Origin: an uncultured Bacteroidales bacterium
GTDB taxonomy: Bacteria > Bacteroidota > Bacteroidia > Bacteroidales > P3
Reading direction: 5' to 3'
NCBI GenBank assembly: GCA_949291555.1
Contig: CASEWE010000007.1
Coordinates: 1 to 64,000 of the forward strand
Length of the DNA: 64,000 nt
Shown: piece after piece, positions 42,400 to 49,852 of the stretch
Numbering within the stretch: position 1 is the stretch's first letter
How the letters are laid out: every line of letters starts with the position of its first letter
Program-made: the position numbers and the translations under genes
Notes under the pieces: generated by a model
The model's input: the letters and a program-made list of their open reading frames with translations, nothing else
The model's database searches: none
Told to the model about the DNA's origin: nothing

Positions 42400-44886
42400 T
42401 TACCGCAGGCTGCATCCGAGCTCCTTTTGCAGGTTGCCCGCGATTTTTTCCATGACAGCCTCTATCTGCTTGTCGGTAAGGGTTTTTTCCGGGCTTTGCA
42501 AAATGAAGCTCACGGCATAGGATTTCTTCCCTTCAGGCAGGTTCTTCCCTTCGTAGACATCGAAGAGGGAAACGGCTTTGAGCAGGCTTTTCTCGCTTTT
42601 GCGCGCAACCTGTTCAATCTGGCTGAATCTTACCGCCTTGTCTGCCAGCAAGGCCAAGTCGCGGCGAACTTCCGGGAAACGCGGCACTTCCTTGTACTGC
42701 GGTGCTTCCTTCGGCATGGCCTTCATGAGGTTGTCCCAATGGAAGTCGGCGTAAAATACCGCATGCTTGATGTCGAAAGCCTGGCAGAGGGAGGGTTTCA
42801 CTTGCCCGAACCTCACGCCGGGCTTTCCTCCGGGAAGGTCTATCTGCACGGCGCGGTCGAACTCCAGGTTCTGGATTTCGGTTTCCCGGCATTTGCGGGC
42901 ATCTATCCGGAGAATCTTCCATATTTTCTCGACATACGCCTTGAGGCAGTAGAAGTCCACGTTCCGGGTTTCTTCCTGCCAGGACTCTTCGTTCCGGTTC
43001 CCGTAGAGCAGCAGGGACAGATGGTTTTCTTCCCGGTACCGTTTGGTCACGTCTGCTTCCCGCTCGGCTTGCGGCACGGTGGCGTAGGTTCGGCCGAATT
43101 CGTAGAACTTGATCTGTTCTTGTTTCCGGTTCGCGTTGTAGGCAATGCTCGAAAGCCCGCCGAACAGCAGGCTGGGCCGCATGACGCTCGTCTCCTTGCT
43201 GAGCGGGTTGAGCATCTTGACCACGTTTTCCAAATGGAATTTCTCGGCAAGGCTTTCCGGGCAGAGGGAATTGTTCATGATTTCGTAGAACCCGTTCGCC
43301 GAAAGGTGTTCCGAGACCCGTGTCTGGGCGCGTTCGGCTTTGTTTTCGTTCCTTTCCCCCATGGTGTAGGAAATGCGGTTCTGCATCTCGATGCGGTTGT
43401 AGCCGTAAATCCGCAGGAATTCTTCCACCACATCGGCCGCTCGCGTGACATCGGCCTTGTTGAGGGGGACGATGACCTTGAAGCGGATGGCTTCCGCCCC
43501 GGTTCCCTGCAAGAGGCTTGGCTCGGAAGGAGTCGTTTCCACTTGCATCTCGAGGGCTTCCAGCACGGCTTTCACTTCGCCGGCCGGAACGGCTTTCCCT
43601 ACGAGGCGTTGCAGGTAGTCGAGGCTGAACTCGACCGAAGCCCGGGGAATGGGCCGGGGGTAGAGGTCGATGATCTCCGAGCAGATTTCCGCCTGGGCGA
43701 TTTCGGTCAGGAGCAAGGCCGCTCTTTTGAGGGCGTAGAGGCAGATTTCGGGGTCGCATCCTCTTTCGTAACGGAACGAGGCATCGGTGTTGAGCCCGTG
43801 TTCCCGGGCCGTCTTGCGGATGCTTACCGGATTGAAGTAGGCGCTTTCCAGGAAGACATCGGTTGTCTGTTCGGAAACGCCGGCTTCCAGGCCTCCGAAA
43901 ACGCCGGCTATGCACATGGGTTCGGACTCGTTGCAAATCATGAGGTTTTTTTCCGAAAGGTTCCGCTCCACGCCATCGAGGGTAACGAGTTTTTCCCCTT
44001 TCCGGGCATGCCTTACCACGATTTTCCCGCCTTTGATCCTGGCTCGGTCGAACGCATGCAGGGGCTGCCCCATTTCCATGAGGATGAAGTTGGTGACATC
44101 CACCACGTTGTTGATGGGCCGCAGCCCTACGCTGGAGAGGCGTTTCTGGAGCCAGTCGGGCGAGGGCCCTACTTTGACGTTTTTCAGGCAAAGGCCTGCA
44201 TAACGGGGAGCGTCTTCGGGCGCAAGCACTTCGATTTCCACAGGACGGCCCGAACCCGCCTTGAATGCCGCGACCGAAGGGTAGTTCAGCTTCAGGGGAT
44301 GGTGGTTGCGGATGGTTTCCAAGGCGGCTATGTCGCGGGCGACCCCGATATGGGAGGTGGCGTCCGAGCGGTTGGGGGTGAGCCCGATTTCGAAGACGGT
44401 TTCGCTTTCCAGGTTGAAGAAAGCGGCGGCGGGCGTTCCCGCAGGCGTGTCGGGCGGCAAGACCATGATTCCCTCGTGGCTGGTTCCGACGCCTATCTCG
44501 TCTTCGGCGCAGATCATGCCGTGCGATTCCACGCCGCGCAGTTTGGATTTCTTGATGGTGAAGCTTTTGTCGCCGTCGTAGAGCACCGTCCCGATGGTGG
44601 CCACGATTACTTTCTGCCCGGCGGCCACGTTGGCGGCGCCGCAGACAATGGAAAGCGGTTCCCCTTGGCCTATGTCGACCGAGGTAACATGCAGGTGATC
44701 CGAGTCGGGATGAGGCTCGCAGCGGAGCACTTCGCCGACAACCAGGCCTTTAAGGCCGCCGCGGATGCTTTCCACTTCTTCCACGGCATCGATTTCGAGC
44801 CCGCAATCGGTCAGGAGCGCGGAGGTCTCCTCCACGCTGAGGTTGAAATCGGCGTATTGTTTCAGCCAGGAATATGCGACTTTCAT
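42400..44886 (-). CDS. pheT: phenylalanyl-tRNA synthetase beta subunit
   Basis: An 828-residue subunit of the alpha2-beta2 enzyme that charges tRNA(Phe). All modules are present: N-terminal MKVAYSWLKQYADF, the EMAP-like RNA-binding domain (GLVVGEVLRCEPHPDSDHL), B3/B4 editing domain (GLTPNRSDATSHIGVARD onwards), B5, the catalytic-like domain (ASFRYERGCDPE, RRDLAL) and the C-terminal anticodon-binding ferredoxin-like domain (FPEVRRDLALL... SVSLFDVYEG). The length is standard. Its partner pheS is not in the window. The long leader (to a -7 box at 45319) carries 21-bp repeats. Confidence 0.96.
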   Translation of the reverse strand: MKVAYSWLKQYADFNLSVEETSALLTDCGLEIDAVEEVESIRGGLKGLVVGEVLRCEPHPDSDHLHVTSVDIGQGEPLSIVCGAANVAAGQKVIVATIGTVLYDGDKSFTIKKSKLRGVESHGMICAEDEIGVGTSHEGIMVLPPDTPAGTPAAAFFNLESETVFEIGLTPNRSDATSHIGVARDIAALETIRNHHPLKLNYPSVAAFKAGSGRPVEIEVLAPEDAPRYAGLCLKNVKVGPSPDWLQKRLSSVGLRPINNVVDVTNFILMEMGQPLHAFDRARIKGGKIVVRHARKGEKLVTLDGVERNLSEKNLMICNESEPMCIAGVFGGLEAGVSEQTTDVFLESAYFNPVSIRKTAREHGLNTDASFRYERGCDPEICLYALKRAALLLTEIAQAEICSEIIDLYPRPIPRASVEFSLDYLQRLVGKAVPAGEVKAVLEALEMQVETTPSEPSLLQGTGAEAIRFKVIVPLNKADVTRAADVVEEFLRIYGYNRIEMQNRISYTMGERNENKAERAQTRVSEHLSANGFYEIMNNSLCPESLAEKFHLENVVKMLNPLSKETSVMRPSLLFGGLSSIAYNANRKQEQIKFYEFGRTYATVPQAEREADVTKRYREENHLSLLLYGNRNEESWQEETRNVDFYCLKAYVEKIWKILRIDARKCRETEIQNLEFDRAVQIDLPGGKPGVRFGQVKPSLCQAFDIKHAVFYADFHWDNLMKAMPKEAPQYKEVPRFPEVRRDLALLADKAVRFSQIEQVARKSEKSLLKAVSLFDVYEGKNLPEGKKSYAVSFILQSPEKTLTDKQIEAVMEKIAGNLQKELGCSLR

Positions 44887-44966
44887 AGGAAAAGGGTTTT
44901 TAAATTTTTCGTTTTCCGGGTTTCCGGGAACTTCATGGAGGTTTCTTTAGCGGCTCTTGGAAGCTT

Positions 44967-45044
44967 CTTGGAGGTTCCTTCGGTCCTCTTGGAGGCTCCT
45001 TCGGTCTTCTTGGAGGCTTCTTCGGTCCTCTTGGAGGCCGCCTG
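44967..45044. repeat. 21-bp tandem repeats upstream of pheT
   Basis: Units beginning CTTGGAGG and ending TTCGGTCYT at 44967-44987, 44988-45008 and 45009-45029, with a partial fourth from 45030. On the minus strand they lie in the pheT leader and stay open in a Lys/Glu/Thr-rich frame that ends in an ATGA overlap with pheT. Confidence 0.85.
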
Positions 45045-45318
45045 TTTCTTGTCTCCTGTTTTCACGTTCCGTTTTCGCGTTCCGGCCGTTCCACGCTCCC
45101 GGTATTTCGGGTTTCCGAGGGTTCCGGGAGCGGAGGGCCCTGCATTTCCGGGATTTAGAGATTCCGGGGGCTTCGAGATTCCCGGGAAACAGGAAGTTCC
45201 GAAAACTTGGTTTCCGGGATTCCGGGGATCGGGGGCGATAGCGGCAGTTCCGGAAGGTGTCCGGGGCAAGGCTCGAACCCGGGAGGGTGGAATCCGGGAA
45301 AGGAGGAACGGAAACTTG

Positions 45319-45326
45319 CAAAGATA
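45319..45326 (-). promoter_or_regulatory. candidate -7 element for pheT
   Basis: TATCTTTG on the minus strand, a perfect TAnnTTTG; no TTG at the expected -33 distance. It would give pheT a leader of about 425 bases that includes the 21-bp repeats. Confidence 0.4.
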
Positions 45327-45555
45327 CGTTAAATCGGGTTATCGGGGATTCCGCCGCCGAGGTTTCCGGATCGAGGCATTTCAAGTCGGCAAGGCGGCAT
45401 CCGGCGGGCAAGGCCGGGTTTCGTGCGGATTTTCCTGTGCGCGGTTTCCTCTTTGGCGTATCTTTCGCAGATGTACGGGGAATGGCAAGGGTTTTCGGGC
45501 TTTGAAGCGGCTTTTTTTTTCGGGAAGGCGGTGTCTCTTGCCGTAGGGCCTTTTC

Positions 45556-45593
45556 TTGCCGTATCTGTTTCCCTTCGTATCTTTGCAAGATAC
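45556..45593 (+). promoter_or_regulatory. promoter with overlapping palindrome for the YD-repeat-like gene
   Basis: TTG (45556-45558), 19 bp, TATCTTTG (45578-45585): an ideal Bacteroidota promoter. The -7 box is embedded in the palindrome GTATCTTTGCAAGATAC (45577-45593), a possible operator. The remainder of the 44887-45738 gap contains no convincing gene. Confidence 0.6.
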
Positions 45594-45738
45594 GGCCGCC
45601 CGCGGGGAAGGGCTGGAAAGGGTTTTCCCAAGCGTGTTTTGCGTTCGGCCGATGAGGAGAAGCCGTTTGGCAACCGGAATGGGGCGCGTCTTTCCGGCTT
45701 TTGGGAATATGGATTGGAAACTTTCTTAAAGATTGCTT

Positions 45739-46638
45739 ATGTTTCTTTGCGGTTTCATGGAAAGGGCCTTCAAGGCAAGGCTTTCCCGGGTGCTTTTTTC
45801 AGGATTGCTTTTGTTTCCGGCTTGGTGCGCGGGAACGCCGCTCCTGCCTCCCCAGTTCGAGGGAGAGATGTGCAAGATCCGTCCGGGAACTTACCCGTCG
45901 AGGCTGGTGGTCAAGTATTTCGACCCGATAGACAAGGGCTTGTCGGTAGAAATCGGGCAAATGGTTTCGAGCGTGTACGAAATCCTCTATAATGCGGACC
46001 ATCAGGCGTATTGCTTCAAGGAGTTCGACCTGGAAGGGAACCTGAAAGAGCAATACGATCGTGTCTTTTCCGATGGCGGCTTGGTAGAGACCGAATTGAA
46101 ACGGGGCTTCAACCAGTTGGTGGAGCTTTCGTGCGAATACAATTACGGCCGGCCCATGCGGGAAGATAACCTGGAAAGCCAGAAATTCTATACCCCCGAC
46201 AAGGAACTTTTGTATGTGGAGACTTTTTACCGCGATAAAGCGGGAAACGTCACGTCCATGCAGCGCAGCAATGCGGAAGGGGAATTGCTGCATGCTTACG
46301 AGTACGATTACGACGAGGAGGGGAATTTGGAAAGGGAGGTGCGGCTCAACGCATCGGGCGAAAGGGTGAGCGAGGAGGAATATGCCTATGGGGAAAAGGG
46401 GGAGAAAACAACCGGGATACGTTACGATTCGCAAGGAAAGGTGGTATCTCATACCGATTACCGGTACGATGAAGCCGGCTTGATGAAGGAAGTCACGCTC
46501 ACTTCTCCGGAAGGGTTCATGCACCGTTACAAGATGCAGTACGAGTACGATGACCAGGGGAACTGGATCAAGCTGCTCATTCGCAAGGGGGGCGATGTCC
46601 CCGTATCGATTATTGTCCGGATGATCGAGTACTTCTGA
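45739..46638 (+). CDS. exported protein with RHS/YD-like repeats
   Basis: A 299-residue protein (ATG 45739; ATG 45757 is an equally good alternative) with a signal peptide ending near PAWCAG. The middle and C-terminal parts contain degenerate YD-type units (YEYDYDEEGNLEREVRLN, YRYDEAGLMKEVTL, MQYEYDDQGNWIKL), like the short YD repeats of MORN/RHS-related exported proteins in Bacteroidota. No catalytic domain or toxin tail is seen, so it is not a full RHS toxin. Function unknown; probably an envelope or periplasmic protein. It has its own promoter with a palindrome. Confidence 0.75.
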   Translation: MFLCGFMERAFKARLSRVLFSGLLLFPAWCAGTPLLPPQFEGEMCKIRPGTYPSRLVVKYFDPIDKGLSVEIGQMVSSVYEILYNADHQAYCFKEFDLEGNLKEQYDRVFSDGGLVETELKRGFNQLVELSCEYNYGRPMREDNLESQKFYTPDKELLYVETFYRDKAGNVTSMQRSNAEGELLHAYEYDYDEEGNLEREVRLNASGERVSEEEYAYGEKGEKTTGIRYDSQGKVVSHTDYRYDEAGLMKEVTLTSPEGFMHRYKMQYEYDDQGNWIKLLIRKGGDVPVSIIVRMIEYF

Positions 46639-46654
46639 TAGGATGTCGCCGGCC

Positions 46655-46763
46655 AGGATTCAGCGGAAGGCCGCTTCCCGCGTTGGCCGGAATGCGAACT
46701 TGGCACATCCATTTCATGCAGGCTGGAAGGATTCGGCGGAAGGCCGCTTCCCGCGTTGGCCGG
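46655..46763. repeat. 36-bp direct repeat, two copies
   Basis: Copies at 46655-46690 and 46728-46763 differ at one base (CAGCGG/CGGCGG). Both contain the palindromic GGAAGGCCGCTTCC core, so each can fold into a hairpin. They lie between convergent genes and may serve as terminators. Confidence 0.8.
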
Positions 46764-46783
46764 GAGGAGAAAAGCCGGGCGCA

Positions 46784-47563
46784 TCAGTTTGTTTCCTCGG
46801 CTGTTCCGGCTTGCAGGTAGGGTTCAAGGCGGCTGTAAGTTCCGCTGTCTATCAGGTTGACATGCCTCAATTGCGAAATATCGGAAAACGGGCCGTAATT
46901 GCGGCGATGCAAGTAGATTTCTTTAGCTTGGTAGTAGTCTAAGTAAGGGTGGTTGCGCAAGGTGCGGATGTCGGCCTTGTTCAAGTCGATTTTCCGGTAA
47001 ACGGGGGCTTCGAGGTAAACGGAGGGCAGCATGCGGAGGTAGAGCAGGCTGTCGATGCCCCATACTTCCCGCAATTGTTCAAGGCGGGCGAACCCGCCTA
47101 ATCTTTCCCGATGTTTCACGATTCTGCGCGCGTATACGGGGCCGATGCCGCGTATTTCCTGCAAGTCGAACGTGTCGGCCTTGTTGAGGTCGACCCGGAA
47201 TTGCCGTTTTTTCATATAAGGAGGCGGCACGTAGAGGGATTTGCGGGAAAAGGAGCTGTCGGCGGAATTTCTTGCCGCGGGGTTTCTTGGCGCATGGCCT
47301 TTCCCTTTTCCCGTTTTCGAGCCTGTTGCGCCTATCAGGGCCAAGGCTTCTTGCTCTTGCGGGGCGGGCAGATAGTCCTTGACGGGCCTGAACACGTTCC
47401 AGGCCCGCAGCACGAGCGTGCTTGCCAGAAGGACGAGCAGGATGAAAATAACCCGCCGGTCTCTTTTGGTGAAAGCGAAGAGGCAGCCGAAGCGAAGGAG
47501 GGCTGTCTTTGCCTTGGCGCATTGCTCAGTGAGAAATCTTCGTGCGGCGGGCGTTGCTTTCAT
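46784..47563 (-). CDS. membrane-anchored helix-hairpin-helix (ComEA-like) protein
   Basis: A 259-residue protein with one N-terminal membrane segment (VIFILLVLLASTLVLRAW, about 38-55), a variable linker, then two helix-hairpin-helix motifs: VDLNKADTFDLQEIRGIGPVYARRIVKHRERLGGF and IDLNKADIRTLRNHPYLDYYQAKEIYLHRRNYGPF. HhH domains of this ComEA type bind duplex DNA without sequence preference, in competence systems at the outer face of the inner membrane. No other competence genes are in the window, so the DNA-uptake role is inferred from the family alone. Confidence 0.88.
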   Translation of the reverse strand: MKATPAARRFLTEQCAKAKTALLRFGCLFAFTKRDRRVIFILLVLLASTLVLRAWNVFRPVKDYLPAPQEQEALALIGATGSKTGKGKGHAPRNPAARNSADSSFSRKSLYVPPPYMKKRQFRVDLNKADTFDLQEIRGIGPVYARRIVKHRERLGGFARLEQLREVWGIDSLLYLRMLPSVYLEAPVYRKIDLNKADIRTLRNHPYLDYYQAKEIYLHRRNYGPFSDISQLRHVNLIDSGTYSRLEPYLQAGTAEETN

Positions 47564-48105
47564 GCTCTTATAACGCGCCGTCTTGGATTTTATCGGGTTT
47601 TGGGCGGAGTTTTTTCGGGGGGCTTTTCGACCCGTCTTGTTTCTTGGTGCTGTATCGATGGCGTTTCAGGTTGGGTTTTGCCGGGGAAACGCGGTACGGA
47701 TGGGCTTGTCCGTGCCCGTTTTGGTGTTTTTTTGGGGCGGATTTTTAGGAAGCCATCCCGATCCGCTCGGCTCTGTACGGATGGGTTGGGCGGAGTTCTG
47801 ACGAGGGAGCGCTGTGCGGACGGGTGGGTCCATGTTTTTTCCGGCGTTTTGGGTGTTTTAGGTGAAGATTATAGTATGGAGGCGGGGCGGACGGCGTTGG
47901 CGAGCCGGGCAGGCAACGGTTTTGCGTGTTCGACCGCGGAGCCGTGGTAACCTCAAGATGCGACAGGGATGTTTTGCGCTGTGGCGTTTGGACGTACGGC
48001 ATTCGCTTTCCGGGCTGTGGCGCAGACGGATTTGGTTCGTGCGGTTTTGTTGCAGGGGCTGTTTCCCCGGCTTGGAAGACTGTTGAGGTCGTCCGGGAGG
48101 GGAGC
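47564..48105. other. gene-free GC-rich stretch before the CRISPR locus
   Basis: No credible gene. It has degenerate repeats around GTACGGATGGG (47694 and 47775) and T-runs. It ends at the terminator of the CRISPR transcript, where base composition switches to AT-rich. Confidence 0.6.
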
Positions 48106-48160
48106 AAAAAAAAAGAACCTTTTGCATTTTAGCCTCGGCGGCATTATGCAAAAGGTTCTT
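48106..48160 (-). terminator. terminator ending the CRISPR-side minus-strand transcript
   Basis: On the minus strand, a perfect 15-bp stem (48160-48146 with 48127-48113, loop 18) is followed by a T-run of nine. It is ideally placed to end a transcript that began at the array leader and passed through the array, the 64-residue gene and the orphan guide. Confidence 0.9.
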
Positions 48161-48171
48161 GGAGGGATAAA

Positions 48172-48220
48172 GGACGAAAAAAATTAAATTTTAGACATAA
48201 ATCTACTATAGTAGAAATTA
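48172..48220 (-). ncRNA. orphan Cas12a crRNA-like mini-guide (CreR-like)
   Basis: On the minus strand AATTTCTACTATAGTAGAT (48219-48201) is an intact Cas12a crRNA handle: stem UCUAC/GUAGA, loop UAUA, against UGUU in the array repeats. The 5' part of the array repeat is absent just upstream. The bases that follow from 48200 (TTATGTCTAAAATTTAATTT) occupy the guide position. Their first nine match the bases right after a TTTG PAM in the cas12a promoter (55572-55564). Position 10 mismatches and the rest matches poorly, so binding without cutting is expected. I infer an autorepressor guide of the CreR kind. The 3' end is not defined by sequence; a T-run begins near 48184. Confidence 0.75.
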
Positions 48221-48229
48221 TTTTATGCT

Positions 48230-48245
48230 CGTATTTCGAAATACG
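48230..48245. promoter_or_regulatory. 16-bp perfect palindrome upstream of the mini-guide
   Basis: CGTATTTCGAAATACG, 10 bases upstream of the orphan handle on the minus strand. A weak -7-like TTTCTTTG (48263-48256) lies just before it, so the palindrome would sit at about +4 to +19 of a short transcript. It could be an operator or an RNA stem protecting the guide's 5' side. Confidence 0.45.
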
Positions 48246-48284
48246 TCAGTGAGAGCAAAGAAACGAAAATTTATGGTAAAATCC

Positions 48285-48310
48285 ATAATGTTTAAAGATC
48301 TTTCTCAAAC
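48285..48310 (-). repeat. degenerate 5' half of the CRISPR repeat
   Basis: On the minus strand GTTTGAGAAAG (48310-48300) equals the first 11 bases of the array repeat; the following bases (ATCTTTAAA) only loosely resemble it. With the orphan handle at 48220-48201 it suggests that the mini-guide descends from a decayed repeat-spacer-repeat unit. Confidence 0.6.
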
Positions 48311-48421
48311 TTGTCTCCGTTTGGCCGCCATCATCCCGTATCATATACTCAAAAATTCTGCAAATCAATGCAAAATATAATGGAATACAAGAGGAACTAT
48401 CTTCAGCGGAAGAGGGGGACT

Positions 48422-48616
48422 TCAGGCCCCTTCCTTCGTCAAGTTTTGGGTAATTAAGTCCGACACGTAGACGCATTTGTTCCTGACGCCTTGCAATAAC
48501 GCATAGGCTTCTTTGGTTATGAGGATGGATTTGTATTCTGCCCTACTCCTCCCATTCTTGAATGGCCTGCCCGCGCCCGGACGCGCGCCGCCTCTCCTCT
48601 CTATCTTACCTTCCAT
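48422..48616 (-). CDS. small basic protein with RGGARPGAGRP motif
   Basis: A 64-residue protein starting at ATG 48616, seven bases past the end of the distal CRISPR repeat and on the same strand. The N-terminus RRGGARPGAGRPFKNG is a Gly/Arg/Pro motif common at the start of small phage and mobile-element DNA-binding proteins (often ribbon-helix-helix or terminase-small-subunit-like). The rest (SRAEYKSILITKEAYALLQGVRNKCVYVSDLITQNL) could form a short strand and two helices, as in a ribbon-helix-helix fold. It could be a regulator tied to the CRISPR locus, or a relic of a mobile element. No toxin signature is seen. Confidence 0.65.
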   Translation of the reverse strand: MEGKIERRGGARPGAGRPFKNGRSRAEYKSILITKEAYALLQGVRNKCVYVSDLITQNLTKEGA

Positions 48617-48622
48617 GACATT

Positions 48623-49683
48623 ATTTATAACAGTAGAAATTAAAAGCCTTTCTCAAACTGATGTCGCAAAACTTCAAGATATTCCTTCATCTACAACAGT
48701 AGAAATTAAAAGCCTTTCTCAAACTTCCTGTCCGCGATCGGAAAGGGTCAAATCTACAACAGTAGAAATTAAAAGCCTTTCTCAAACAGAGAGGCAGGAA
48801 ATCACCGTGAGCTTATCTACAACAGTAGAAATTAAAAGCCTTTCTCAAACTCCGCGGTAATTCCTGCTATCGTAGTAAATCTACAACAGTAGAAATTAAA
48901 AGCCTTTCTCAAACCTTGATTTCGACTATTTCATCGGTGCGATCTACAACAGTAGAAATTAAAAGCCTTTCTCAAACCGGGAAGGCCTCGTCCCGGTATC
49001 TTCATCTACAACAGTAGAAATTAAAAGCCTTTCTCAAACTAAAGGACTGTTAGACGCATCGCGCTGATCTACAACAGTAGAAATTAAAAGCCTTTCTCAA
49101 ACCTGCGGCAGGCGCTAACGCCATGCGCATCTACAACAGTAGAAATTAAAAGCCTTTCTCAAACATGGTATTCGAGCAGGTGTGCGCTGACCTGATCTAC
49201 AACAGTAGAAATTAAAAGCCTTTCTCAAACCTAGACCTTTACCTAAGCCAGATTCATTAATCTACAACAGTAGAAATTAAAAGCCTTTCTCAAACCGGCT
49301 TGGCCCCTAAAGGAGTCCACTATATCTACAACAGTAGAAATTAAAAGCCTTTCTCAAACCCAATATGCGAGACAGTCAGGTACTGGCTATCTACAACAGT
49401 AGAAATTAAAAGCCTTTCTCAAACCAAGTATTGTCAATCCGGCTTTCTTTTATCTACAACAGTAGAAATTAAAAGCCTTTCTCAAACCCCTGGGCTGTCC
49501 GGAAAGCGCACCGGAATCTACAACAGTAGAAATTAAAAGCCTTTCTCAAACCGGGAACAATCAACATGTTAACATTTACGAATCTACAACAGTAGAAATT
49601 AAAAGCCTTTCTCAAACCGACTTCGAGAACTTGGGCGAGATATGCATATCTACAACAGTAGAAATTAAAAGCCTTTCTCAAAC
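48623..49683 (-). CRISPR. type V-A CRISPR array, 17 repeats and 16 spacers
   Basis: The 36-bp repeat on the minus strand starts GTTTGAGAAAGGC and ends with the Cas12a handle AATTTCTACTGTTGTAGAT. The 17 repeats begin (leader-proximal first) at 49683, 49617, 49551, 49487, 49424 and so on to 48658. Spacers are 26-30 bp. All repeats are identical except the distal one (48658-48623), which has two G-to-A changes (GTTATAAAT) that break the handle stem, as expected for the oldest repeat. Transcription runs away from cas2. No spacer matched elsewhere in the window on inspection. Confidence 0.98.
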
Positions 49684-49852
49684 CCAAAGGCATACAAAGG
49701 TAGGTTTTATTTTTCAATAATACAAACCATTGCCATAAGATTGTTTTGGGGTTTTTAATCCCCCCTATTTTGCTTTCGAAAAATATAAGGTTTGATATTT
49801 AATTTATTACGGATTTAAAAGGGCGATATGGAGCTTGGGGTTTGCAGGCGTT
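49684..49852 (-). promoter_or_regulatory. CRISPR leader with array promoter
   Basis: AT-rich leader between cas2 and the first repeat. On the minus strand TTTG (49726-49723), 20 bp, then TACCTTTG (49702-49695) is a near-ideal promoter, and the first repeat begins 11 bases after the -7 box. Initiation is therefore expected a few bases before or at the first repeat. An AATCCCCCC-like region with complementary GGGG/CCCC runs (49746-49767) forms a small hairpin upstream. Confidence 0.8.

Noticed and set aside
44883..45269. 128-codon minus frame upstream of pheT
   Set aside because: TTG start, low complexity, no homology recognised; kept only as a finding because of the repeats and the ATGA overlap.
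45739..46638. RHS polymorphic toxin
   Set aside because: Too short, only a few degenerate YD units and no conserved RHS core or toxin tail.
47111..47950. 279-codon + frame
   Set aside because: Antisense to the ComEA-like gene for half its length and then low-information sequence.
48246..48476. 76-codon minus frame between the small gene and the mini-guide
   Set aside because: Overlaps the 64-residue gene in another frame, runs through the degenerate repeat half, and has no recognisable features.
48422..48616. Toxin of a CreTA-type CRISPR-guarding toxin-antitoxin unit
   Set aside because: The small gene has a DNA-binding-like motif and no toxin features, and the mini-guide seed matches the cas12a promoter and not the sequence before this gene.
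49684..49702. Array promoter as a second target of the mini-guide
   Set aside because: After its TTTG the sequence is TATGCC, which does not match the TTATGTCTA seed.
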